Below, in pieces: positions 32,322 through 43,611 of a stretch of DNA of 64,000 bases (positions within the stretch are counted from its first letter, which is position 1; every line of letters begins with the position of its first letter). A program made the position numbers and the translations under genes. Origin of the DNA: Amyloporia xantha (taxonomy: Eukaryota; Basidiomycota; Agaricomycetes; Polyporales; Adustoporiaceae). The notes below the pieces were generated by a model. That model ran no database searches and was not told where the DNA came from. It saw only the letters and a program-made list of their open reading frames with translations. The stretch lies in contig JAYKKR010000024.1 in NCBI GenBank assembly GCA_036971615.1, forward strand, positions 496,001-560,000, written 5' to 3'.

Positions 32322-33814
32322 TCAAATGAATAAACGCACCTGTTCGTCTGTCCTGCATACCAACACATTCTGCTCATCTTTGTGTTTGCCGACCTCAACG
32401 ACAACATCCTTGTTCGACTTGACGCTCGCATTTGCATCCTGATCGAGCTCGAATCCAAGACAGGCCACATTCCTCGTCACCGCCTCCCGCAGCTCCGCGC
32501 TCTTCTCTCCAATCCCGCCCGAGAACACCAAGGCGTCCACCCTCCCGCCCAGCCTCACGAAATACGCGCCCACGAACCCACAGATCCTGTCCACGAGCAG
32601 CTCGAACGCGAGCCTCCACCGCCCCTCGCCCTTCCAGTCCTGCAGGCCCGTGAGGTCCTGCGCGCCCGCCTCCGCCTCCACCATCCTGCGGACGACCTCG
32701 CCGAAGTCCGTCGTCCCCGTGAGCGCGTTCCAGCCGCTCTTCGTGTTCAGGATGTCCTCCGCCTGCGTGACGCGCACGTCCACTGCCTGGCTCGGGTCGT
32801 GCGTGATGCGCCCCGCGCGGTTCGTGTAGTGGAAGATGAGCGACGGGTCGATGAGCCCGCTGCGCGTCGCGCCCGGGAGCCCCGTCAGCGGCGTGAGCCC
32901 CATGGACGTGTCTAGCGACTGCCCGTTACGGATGGCGCACATCGAGGCACCGGATCCGAGGTGCATGATGATCAGGTTCAGCGAGGAGGTGGGGCGCTGG
33001 AGGTGGCTGCTGACGGCACCGAGGATGTGTGCGTCTGCAGTGCGCATGGAGAGTAAGCGGGTGTTCACCTTCATGCGGAGATGATGCGGGAGACGTACAA
33101 CTAAGCCCGTGGAAGCCGTATTTCTTCAGTCCGCGCTTCTGCGCGACGTCTGGGTTTATCGCATAGCTCGCGATGTGTAGCGGGATGGATCGGTGGAAAG
33201 AGGTGTCGAAAAAGGCGATAGAGTTGGCGTGCGGCACGGCGTCTATACAGTTCTTCATTACCGAGAGCGCAGCGCCGTTGTGTCTGGCCAAAAGGATCAG
33301 CCTGAGTCCATATCATATTTTGGGAATTGAGGTGATACAAGGCGCCGTCCAAAAGCTGGGACAGTGGAGGACATAGTAGCACTCACAGAGGCGCGAGATC
33401 GGACAGAGTCTCGATGTGGTGATAGCTCTCAGAGTCAATGATGACAGGTTCGAAATAGTCTCCGCCGTGCACGACACGATGGCACACATGGACGATTGAC
33501 TCCCGGTCAATGTCGGACTCTTTCTTCAAGTAGTCGAGGAAATGCGCGAATGCCGAGGCGTGGTCGTGTATGTCCTCCACAGGCTCCTTCTTCACTTCGC
33601 GGCCTTGGGAGTGCGATGCGAGCGAGAACGTGAAGGACGCTGGAGGCGAAGAGATATTTGTGATGCTGGAGGTGAGCAGAAGATCGACGACGTCGTGGCG
33701 ACTATCCTGCTTGCTGGGCCTGTCATCCCGGCGAAATAGAGATATCTTCAAGGACGAGGAGCCCGCGTTTACAGCGAGGACTAGTCCGTCTCGTGGTGCA
33801 CGCCTCTGTGGCAT
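32322..33814 (-). CDS. ACK1: Acetate kinase, 441 aa
   Basis: Converts acetyl phosphate plus ADP to acetate plus ATP (reversible), cytosolic in fungi by current knowledge. Three exons, 33814-33387, 33283-33099 and 33034-32322, give an in-frame protein with introns of 103 and 64 nt. Family signatures are complete: LVLAVNAGSSSLKISLF, HRVVHGGDYF, FFDTSFHRSIP, KKYGFHGLSYAHILGAVSS, IIMHLGSGASMCAIRNGQS, MGLTPLTGLPGATRSG and ALVFSGGIGEKSAELRE. Length is slightly above bacterial AckA (about 400) because of an insert near residues 30-75 (PSKQDSRHDVVDLLL onward). It is divergent from the phosphoketolase gene at 43.6 kb, with two genes between. Confidence 0.96.
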
Positions 33815-34311
33815 TTCTGGTGGTCTATATCGTGCGTTCTTTCGTCGGGCCTATATTTCTTGGCCGTCTTTGCTACAATAATAGTCTGTAGTCTTAGTTC
33901 GCCAACATGTTTTGTGGAAGTGAGGATACGATACCTGACGATCCACGAACTGCTCGATGTCGGCAGCGATGGAACCTGTGCTATGAGCTCTGTCTGGCAG
34001 AGCAGCAGCCTTGCGATAGTAGGCGAAACAGATAGAGGAACCTCCATCGCGCATGACGGCGAACATGAGTGGATACTGGTCGACAAGTTGAGCGACTGAG
34101 CAGACGCAGATGTGACGTAGGTTGCTGGACTCGATCACGCACGCACTAACAGTCAGCGCTATTAATTCGCACCACGGCAACTCGAGGATTAACAGAATGA
34201 TTCCGCATTTCATTTATATATATACTTGGGTGAGAATATTAGAACAAAACTGATACACGAAGCGAGAGCCATCTGAGGCCAAGCTTCATCAAACACCCAC
34301 GCATCCTGCCT
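33815..34311. other. Acetate kinase upstream region
   Basis: About 500 bp holding the acetate kinase promoter and the 3' end of the DUF6593 gene. No TATA box is clear; the distal part contains TATATATATAC at about 34217. No gene seen. Confidence 0.45.
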
Positions 34312-35048
34312 TCATACCACTGTGAAATCCAATGTGGGACTGAACTGGCCTGTCAAAACTCGGGCCTCCACCCTGTTCTCGACCGCCAGGCTACTCGCCC
34401 TGCGGTCTCGTTCCAAACAGACGAATGAAGCGACAACCAAGTCGCGGATCTCTTCCGCACGTGGGGCCAGCGCGAGGGTGGCTGGGATCAAGGAGGGTGG
34501 ATCCGTCTTGTCTGTCGTGCTCGATCGGTAGAAGCGTGCGATGGACCGCTGGAAGTTGTCATCTTCTGTGAAAAGCTAAAACATGCATTGTATTGATATC
34601 AAAAAAGGCTGTGGGCTGGGAGCGTGAACGAAGTGTACCTCGAGAGACTGGCCTGGTGCGGTGCCTTTCCACTTATATCGCCGTCCGGCATCATCCTTAA
34701 AGGTCACATCGCTGGATGAAGGCTGATGTTAGCACTGAAATTACCGTCCTGCAATAACCATCGGCAAACGCACTCTCTGAACGGGATCATACTTTTGCTC
34801 AACCAGCTCCCTAGCGATACCGGTGCTTGATCACGAATGGTGACTCTGTTCAAGGGAAACCCGGTCGCTCTATATTCCACCATGGCTATCGTGGCACCGC
34901 CGGCGTCACGAACATGCAAGGTGGTGCCCTTCTTGCCCATCTGGCTGTCTACCACATAGAGGGTCTTTCCATCTTCGGAGGTGATGCTAGTGTTCGACGG
35001 GTTGTCCGGGTTAAGTGTGAGCATGGTCAGTGACTCGGATCCGGACAT
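34312..35048 (-). CDS. DUF6593-family protein
   Basis: Starts MSGSESLTMLTLNPDNPSNT and continues TSEDGKTLYVVDSQM, then TTLHVRDAGGATIAMVEY. After an intron it reads DDVTFKDDAGRRYKWKG and after another SLELFTEDDNFQRSIARFYR, ending FSPTLDFTVV. The pattern of a strand-rich domain with YKWK and ARF(Y/H)R blocks matches DUF6593, a family almost confined to basidiomycetes and of unknown function. At least two introns; the first donor that keeps frame is GTGCGT after ...SMIPFRD. No signal peptide or membrane segment. It lies between acetate kinase and the ABCC transporter. Confidence 0.75.
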
Positions 35049-36004
35049 GGTGGAGACGAGGAAGATGAAGAAACGTTCGCGATGCTGTCGGTACACTCAA
35101 GCGTTGTCCTTGACTGTCCACAACATTGTATTTATGCACCGACAAGCATGCAAAGCGCTCGGTCCACGGGTTGCGGCTTCGCGTTCAGGGACCGCTATGA
35201 GAGGTATCAGGGGTGTCCAATCGAACTTTGCAGACATGGTGTACCTGGGACAAGGATAACCTCGCTAAGGCCGATGGTCAGCTGATGGCACGGAGCAAAG
35301 CGCCTACGATATTACGACAGGGGTTGCGCACCGGCAGCAGCAGCATATTGCCGGTGTGAAGAGCACAATTCAGTAGGAGAGCGTGCACAGTCAGAGCGCA
35401 GTAGGTATAGCAATAGAATGCGCTCGGAGAAGGCCCGAAACTGGGTTTCATGTTTGCCCTCTTTCTGATGTGCAGCGTAGGGACCTCTGTATCAAAGCCG
35501 ACACGCAAGCGGAGGACTTCACAGGGAGACTTTCCAAGGGAGTTACTAGTAGTAATTGGTAGCATGGCGGCCACACTCAGAAGCAGACGCATTCCTTTGG
35601 CCCATCGCGCCAATTGAAAGAACTCCAGGCCATTGAGCTCTAGCAGTCAAATTTGGAGTTGAGCGATTTCGATGTAAGAATACAAATGTCAAGTAGCAGG
35701 ATAACGACAGAGGTACGCTGGAAGCAATAGACGAGATCGTGTATCAAGGACATATGCATTCACCAGAATCACCAGTATTTACAAACAAGCGTTGGAAAGG
35801 CTAGCTGGACCAGCTGGTGGGCCGTGGCTAGAGCCGTGACGGCGAGCACAGACGCGTACAGTCACGCGTTCGTGACATTGCTCCTGAGCACTCTCATGCG
35901 GGCTCAATGCCCCTTCAATACAGGTGTACTTGATAAGGAACAGCGTGCAATGGGCGTAGAACGAGCCTTTGTTTCCATCCTTCAGCATCTCTAACCCGGC
36001 CGGA
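35049..36004. other. Divergent DUF6593/ABCC spacer
   Basis: About 950 bp between divergent genes. A minus-strand frame at 35278-35613 (MARWAKGMRLLLSVAAMLPI) begins like a signal peptide but has no partner exon or family match, so I do not call it a gene. Confidence 0.4.
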
Positions 36005-39000
36005 ATGCAGGACGCTTTCTCTTCTCTGGAGAGATTATCTCAGATTGTATTTGATCAGAATATTAGTACTCGTGCTACGGCCGAGTTGACTTCAGTTATG
36101 GAGATATTCGAAACCGAGCCCAGGTATGTGCGTTACGTTTCTCTTCCATGGGCTCTATCTGTGTTGACAATTTGTAGCATTGTACACTTTGACACGCTCA
36201 TCGTCCCAGCCTATGCAGCGGGCTTGTCGATCCTGGCCCTACTCCTGCAGCTAACATTCAGATTCAGATTAGTTCAAAGGCTGCTTGGAAGAAGCTCAGA
36301 GTCTGTGTTTAATTATGCGGATGGCTGTGACGAGCAGGTTACAGCCAACGAACAATCATTTACCATTGCACGACGTATTGCGGAGCTGGGAGGGCCTACC
36401 ATCTTTACCTTCAGAGTTGCACGACTTCTCTCCTGTTGTCGCCTTGCTAGGGATGTCCTTGTATACTATCGGCACAAGAGCATCGGACGGTATCGCTTGC
36501 TTTCGGCTGCAGGTCGCTATATGCGCGGCATATGTAAGATCTCACTGGCCATTGTGACTCGGACAAATCTTACGATTAATTTTGACAGGCTTATGCATGT
36601 CTTTTATCGGTGCTTTCCGTGACAATCAGCTCAGGCCTAGGCAAGCAGATGACTCGCCATCTTGTATTTGTGTTGGCTGTTGTCTGGGTCGTATATGCAT
36701 ACCGGGATGTATGGCCTCTGGCAACGTATACGCTGTTGCCACAGGATAGATTAGAGGGAGGGCTTTTGTGGGCGAAGATTGCTGTCCTCACGTTTGCCGC
36801 GATAATTGTTCCCCTCTTCGTGCCTCGGCAGTATGTGCCGATCGATCCCAATGTAAGGGTGTCCGATGTGCGATGAAATACATACTGAGCATTTACACTA
36901 TCAATAACAGGACCCTTGGAATCCCATTCCAGAGCAGACAGCGTCGGTCATATCTATGATAACTTTTGTATGGCTCGATAAGATCCTTTGGACGGCCCAT
37001 CGTGTGGCTCATCTTTCGGTTGTCGATTTACCTCCGCTGGCTGACTATGATAGCGCCAGCCACCTTGTCGACAGAAGTTTCAAGGTATGATGACCTTCTC
37101 GCGAATTGAATGCGGTCCAGGGCTCATATCCGCGCAGCATCTTGATCCTTTCGAAGTAAAGAAGGATAGGCATCTTTTCTGGGGCCTCATGAGGGTCTTT
37201 CGTGCGTCGTCTGCTGATATATATGGTACCGGTTCTGATGTGGCACATCCAGGTACCGAGTACATCATCATGACTATCATGGTTACGCTTCAGGTATGAA
37301 CAACGCAAGACAGTTTCTGCCTAATGATTATTGAGTCAAACGCAGGCTTTCGGCCTACTTGCCAGTCCAATCGCTATCAATCAACTGCTCCGGTAATAAT
37401 TCTTCCTATGTTTAGTAGCTCCTGACCTCTCATGTCAAGTGCAGCTACCTAGAAACAAAGGGCGAAGGCGCCTTCATTCGACCATGGTTCTGGATTGGTT
37501 GGCTCTTTCTTGGGACTGTCCTCGTCTCATTTACTGCCCAGTGGTACGTTTTCATTGGGGTACGTGTGTTCATATATAAGCTATTTGCTTCTACTTTACT
37601 ACTGTCCGCTCATATCCTCTACACGTAGACGAGAATGGTAACCCGCACGACAAGTATGATCACACATCTCGTGTTCGAACATGCACTGCGGATCCGCATG
37701 AAGGCAGATGTCGCGGACGCCTCGCCGAGCGAAGTGGACGAGATCGATTCTCGTGCAAGTTCCAGTAATGGTGACACCTTGTGTACGAATACCGATGTCA
37801 GCGGCTCGGTGAAGGGAAAGCAGAAGGCGAAAGCAGTTCCTGAAGGCAAAAACGCCATGACCGATGGCAAAGGCAAGAATTTGCTCGGCAAGATCAACAA
37901 TTTGGCCACTTCGGATCTTGAGAATATCGTCACCGGGTGTGATTTCTTATTTGTTAGTAAGTTGAATATGATTCTCAGTTCAATTGAGGGACGCTTAGAA
38001 GGATTTGCAGTCCTCTCAATTCCTTTGCAGATTTGTTTCTCTATCTGGTTCCTTTATACAATCCTTGGATGGAGGTATGGTTTACTTGGTACGGACTTCA
38101 GGAAGTTTGACCTAAGGTTCTCCTTATCAGTGCATTTGTTAGTATGGCCGTAATGATCGTCCTATTCCCTGCGCCAGGATACGTCGCTAGTCAAATGGAA
38201 AGCGTACAGGCTACGAAGATGAATAAGGTGAGCCGGCGCTGCCAGTGTACAGCTACGGTTGATCTGAGTGTATCCCGTCAGACAGATGCCCGTGTTCAAG
38301 TTGTGACTGAAAGTACGCATCGTCTCCATTACAGTTGGTCATTTTATGCCCATTGACTGATATGTGTTATTTAGCTATGAACGTCGTGCGAATGATCAAG
38401 CTCTTCGGGTGGGAACCGCGAGTCCTAGAGCAACTATCCCAGAAACGGGAAATAGAGCTTAAATACCAGTGGAAGTATAAGGTCCTCGGGCTCAGTAATG
38501 CAATCCTGAAGTGAGGTCGATCTTGAAGGGTTTGGTAGGTATCTGACGAATGTTTAATGCAGCCGTGTCATACCATTTGTGACTATGATAGTCACCTTCT
38601 TTACATACGTGCGTCTTCTGATAATCAGCCGGATCGTCTTGCTTACGTGGAACCACAACTAGACCGTTTTTATGAAACAGGAACTCACAGGTGGTTTAAT
38701 AAACCATGTCTCCAATGTCGGTTTGCTCACCCTGTCATAGCATCTACTGTGTTCTCGTCTATCGCAGGTACATCGCGCCTACTTTTCCTATTTATTGCAA
38801 CTCACACACACACAGCATTCGACGTAATGCGACGTGGATTAGAGCGGATTTTCGGTCTACTTCCTCTGATAATTCGAGGCACAACAATTTACTCCTGAGC
38901 ATTTATACCTGTTTTGACCGCATTTTCCCTAACAGGAAAAGTGTCCCTCGACCGTGCAAATGAATTCTTACACGATGTGAGTGATATGTTCTGGTGGTGG

Positions 39001-42000
39001 TGCGTGTCGCCAACTCGGTACGGTTAAGACAGAGCTCCTGGACATATATTCTCAGGAAGAAAAGCGACGGGTCCCATGTGAGCAACACGAAGATATTCGT
39101 AGCCACTTGATTGGCATCAGACATGCTATGTTCCGTTGGTCGAGCGATAGCCACGATCAGTCCTCCCTATGTCCTACGATGCGAAATTTCACTCTTTCAA
39201 TCGACAAAGAGATATTGTTTCAGATTGGGCGCATCAATGTTATCGTTGGCCCCACTGGCTCTGGCAAAACTTCATTGCTTATGGCGTTGCTCGGTGAGTC
39301 ATCTTGTTTCTCTTTTTTGCTCGAGCGTAAAAGCTCATATATTATATATTAGGCGAGATGCACTATATTCCAATAGATTCTGATTCTTTCTGCTCATTAC
39401 CTCGTGCCGGGGGAGTTGCTTATGCTGCACAGGAATCGTGGGTGCAGAACGAGACTATCCGTGTAAGAATGACTTGACGGTCTCATAATTCAAGCTTATT
39501 GATACAATAATACTTAGGCTAACATTCTCTTTGGCTCTCCGTACGACGAAGAACGGTATAATAAAGGTAGGTGATCATGGAACCTCTACGGTTCATTTCT
39601 TGTTAACATCTGTAACAGTTATTGACCAGTGTGACCTTCGACGTGATCTCAGTTTGTTCGATGCTGGAGATCAGACAGAAGTCGGTGAAAAGGGTATTAC
39701 GCTCAGGTACATCGAATATCTAGGATTGTGATTGAGAAAATGCTCATTTTTGGGATCAATCAGTGGGGGTCAAAAGGTCAGCTAGGCAGCTTGGGCAAGT
39801 CGCCATGATTTCCCTCTGATATACGTCCAGGCTCGTATCACGCTCGCTCGGGCAGTGTACTCCAAAGCGGAAATCCTGCTTCTTGATGATGTGAGTATCT
39901 CTTGGAGTACTTGGATGAACTGAGTTAATCATATGCAGGTTCTGGCTTCCGTTGATGTACATACATCGAGATGGATCGTTAACAGATGCTTCAAGGGGGA
40001 TCTTATTCGCGGACGCACCGTCTTGCTGGTCGTGAGTGTTTCGCCCATGATCTATGCTGTGAGCTCAATTGTCTACATAAGACACACAATGTAGCTATGG
40101 TGACACCCATTGCCGACTATGTGATCTCTCTAGGAGTGGATGGTAGAACCATCAGCCAGTTTGTACCCTCAAAAGCCCTTGCCGAGGACATACAGCTGTC
40201 TACAGAAGCCCAAGAGGTAACGGAAGACAAAGCTAAACACATCGTTATCGATGATGAGCATGTCGCTGATATGAAGAAATCCGACGGAAAACTTATAGCT
40301 ACTGAAGAAGTCTCTATGGGACACATCAGTTGGCCAGCATGTATGTTTTACCGAATCTAGTTCTCGTATACCCACATGAAAACCACCACCAGGGAGAATG
40401 TTCTTCGCTGGTCTCGGAGGCGCGCACGAATACCTATTCTGGACATTGTGCACCGGAGCCCTAGTCCTGTCTGAGCTCTCTGACGCAGTGCAGACATGGT
40501 TTCTTGGTTACTGGGCTCGACAGTATGAAGAACACGATCCATCAGAGGTGAAGCTACCCTTGTGAGTAATGCGGTTTCACTACCTGCGGCACAGCTCATG
40601 TTCACATATCGTAGTTTCTTGACTGTCTACGCGATGCTGTTGCTAGGAACCGCTGTTTTCTATTCCATCAGCTACGTCATCTATGTCTACGGTACTGTCA
40701 GGGCATCGCGGACTATTCACAGAACATTAGTGACCTCCGTGCTCGGTGCAACACTCAGGTAGAGCCTCAGCCTGGTCGACTCACTGTCCATAAAGGAAGT
40801 GTACTCATTGATGTCGCAGATGGCTAGACATGACGCCTATGTCTCGTATCATCACTCGTTGCACACAAGACATACAGGCAGGTAAGCTGCGGTCCTAACT
40901 ATTTCAGACATAGTGAACTCTAACGCAAGGCAGTGGACGAGTCAATCACGGCTTCGTTCCGGACCCTCACACAACTATCCACATCAATGCTAGTAAAGCT
41001 CTGTGCCATCGTGGCGATATCGCCCCTCTTCCTCTTTCCCGGTCTTCTAGTCGCCATGCTGGGGGGATGGTGTGGCCAGATATACGTGAAAGCCCAGTTA
41101 TCTGTCAAGCGTGAGATGAGCAACGCGCGTGCTCCGGTATTGGGGCATTTTGGTGCTGCCGTTGCGGGACTTGGTACGTCCAAGCAGTTGTCGACAGATT
41201 TGTGTGCCATTTACTGATTCGTGCCAGTGTCGATACGTGCTTACGATGCACAAGAGATGTTCAGACAGGAGGCATACTCGCGTCTCGACCGCTGGACGAG
41301 GGTTACCCGCACCTTCTGGAATTTGAACAGGTGATGTGATCTACGAGTGCGACAGAACCATGCATACTCATCAGATCAAATAGATGGATAGGCGTGCGTA
41401 TGGAACTACTCAGCGCGTGCTTCATTTCCAGTCTCGCCGCATACCTCGTGTACGGAGGGAGATTTACTGCGTCCAATACCGGGTTCTTGCTGAACATGGC
41501 AGGTGGGCCCGTCCATACGTAAGCAATTTCCAGCACCCTACTTACCCAGGGTGTAGCCGGATTGAGCGGTAACATCCTCTGGTGGGTCCGGAACTTCAAC
41601 CAATTCGAAATTTCTGGTGTGTAGCACTTGAACTCGACTTATGTTACTCCTTTTGATCCTGTTCCAACAGGCAACAGGTTGGTTTCATCGTAAAATGTCA
41701 TCCCTGTGCTTATCTCACATGTCGCAGTCTGGAACGGATCGGGCAATTCGTTCAAATCGAGCAAGAGGCCCGATCTACCAAGGATCGCGTGCCTCCGGCA
41801 TACTGGCCTGCGAGCGGCGATCTCAAGGTCGAGCATTTATCCGCTCGATATTCGCCCGTAAGTTTCGGTCATACCTCTATTCAAGCACAAGCACGTCCTG
41901 AACGCAGAGTTTAGGACGGGCCTCAGGTCTTGCGGGATATTTCATTTGAGGTAAGGTCTGGAGAACGTATTGGCATCGGTGGGTGATTCTTGCAGTCAAA

Positions 42001-43042
42001 GGCTTGGAACTTACTGACGACCTCTTTTCGGTCGCAGTGGGTCGCACTGGTAGCGGAAAGGTCGGGGCGCGGTGATCATCGTATTATAGTAGCTGTCTGA
42101 TCATAATCGCAGAGCTCCTTGACCCTTGCGCTCCTGCGCGCCATCATCACGGAGGGCAAGGTTTACTACGACGGCCTGCCCACAGACACCCTCAATTTAG
42201 ATGCTCTGCGGTCCAACATCACGATCATCCCCCAAGTCGTCCGTACAATCCGAATTCTCTCCGTCTGTTTGACATTCTGATGTGGTGTTCAACTTGCAGC
42301 CAGAACTTCTGAGCGGGACACTGCGGCAAAATCTTGACCCTTTTGGCCAGCATGACGATGCGGTCCTGAATGACGCGTTGCGTGCTGCAGGGCTGTTTTC
42401 CCTGCAGACTGAGACGGACCCTGGTCGCATCACGCTTGATAGCCAGATCGCCAATGGTGGTGGTAATCTGTCGGTGGGCCAGCGGCAGATTTTAGCACTT
42501 GCGAGGGCGATGGTGCGGCAGAGCAAGCTTCTCGTTCTGGATGAAGGTTGGTTGTTCTGTTGGTTTTCATCTGTTTGCGTCAATTTACATACTGGCATCT
42601 CGCTTGGTGTTGTAGCTACGTCCGCAGTTGGTGAGAGGTCTCACAGATGATTTCCTGGACAAACCTTCATATTATGGATCTTAGATCATGCGACGGACTC
42701 TGTCATTCGGACGTCGCTGCGCACGGAGCTGAACAAAGACGTGACGGTGATGATCATTGCCCACCGTTTGCATACGGTCATGGATGCGGATAAGATCGTG
42801 AGTCCGTACTTTCACCCGCGTCGATTCTCACATGACCCTTCGCTCCTGCTGTGTAGATGGTTCTTGATGAGGGTCGCATCGTGAGCTGTGGATGACATTG
42901 TATCCGTTCGTAGTGCTTACTCTTGCCGTGATAGGTTGAGTTCGGAAAGCCCAATCAGTTGCTGAAGCTAGAGAAGGGTAGGTTTAAGGGGCTTGTGGAT
43001 GAAAGTGACGACAAAGAGGCTTTGTATGGCATGGTATTGTGA
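36005..43042 (+). CDS. Full-length ABCC (MRP/YCF1-like) transporter
   Basis: ATP-driven exporter of the ABCC family, probably vacuolar or plasma membrane, moving conjugated or anionic compounds by family analogy. An N-terminal hydrophobic region precedes two core halves. NBD1 has GPTGSGKTSLLMALLGE, YAAQESWVQNETIRANILFG, the signature SGGQKARITLARA (cut by an intron after QK) and ILLLDDVLASVD. NBD2 has GRTGSGKSSLTLALLR, VGQRQILALARAMVRQ and VLDEATSAVDHATDS, ending LYGMVL. As usual in ABCC proteins, NBD1 carries Asp where NBD2 carries the catalytic Glu after Walker B. The first domain has a Ser/Lys-rich insert near 37700-37900. More than twenty short introns. The start is the ATG at 36005; no earlier in-frame ATG exists. 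Confidence 0.92.
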
Positions 43043-43611
43043 GTATACGTGGTGGTAGATGTATTCTCAGCCACCTGCAGAATTGTATCTAGCTTGCACT
43101 GGCGGTGCTTACGAGCATCTGAACGATATATTTGAACAGATACGCTTGAATCTCCCTAGTCGCCATTACACGCAGCAGAAATTAAGAGTGGAATTACGTG
43201 TAGCCTCTTCAGCTGCTGCCGAGTGAAGATAAAATATAGTCGTCGGCGACCTTACTGTCACAGATTTCCTTCTATGGTAGAACATTTGCCTATTCAGGCT
43301 ATGTTTTGATCATGTGACCTTTAGTTCCTCACCTGTCAAACGAGCGACCGGTGGTATATAAAGGGCACGGTGCGCTCTCTGTATGTCGGGTTGCCTTTCT
43401 CCCTCGAACCACTACTTAGCTTGAGTCGAGCACCAGCGACGACGACGGCGGTCCAAGCGTGCGGACCCCGGAGCTGATCGTGGGCACCTCGGTTCACCGC
43501 ATTTGGCAAGAGAAAGACCAAATGCGTCATGGTGATCGAGGTCTTGGCAGCGCTGACGCTGCTGGTGACGCGAGAGGCGCTTAGCGGCAAGACATGGTTA
43601 GTCCTGCGACG
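43043..43611. promoter_or_regulatory. Phosphoketolase upstream region
   Basis: About 570 bp between the ABCC stop and the phosphoketolase start. It contains TATATAAAG at 43355-43363, the clearest TATA box in the window, about 230-255 bp before the candidate start codons. The gap leaves room for a 5' untranslated exon. Confidence 0.55.

Noticed and set aside
32382..32915. Open frame of 177 codons on the plus strand inside acetate kinase
   Set aside because: It lies antisense to a clear acetate kinase exon and reflects high GC at third positions.
35278..35613. Possible small secreted protein on the minus strand
   Set aside because: It has a signal-like start only; there is no partner exon, promoter evidence or family resemblance.
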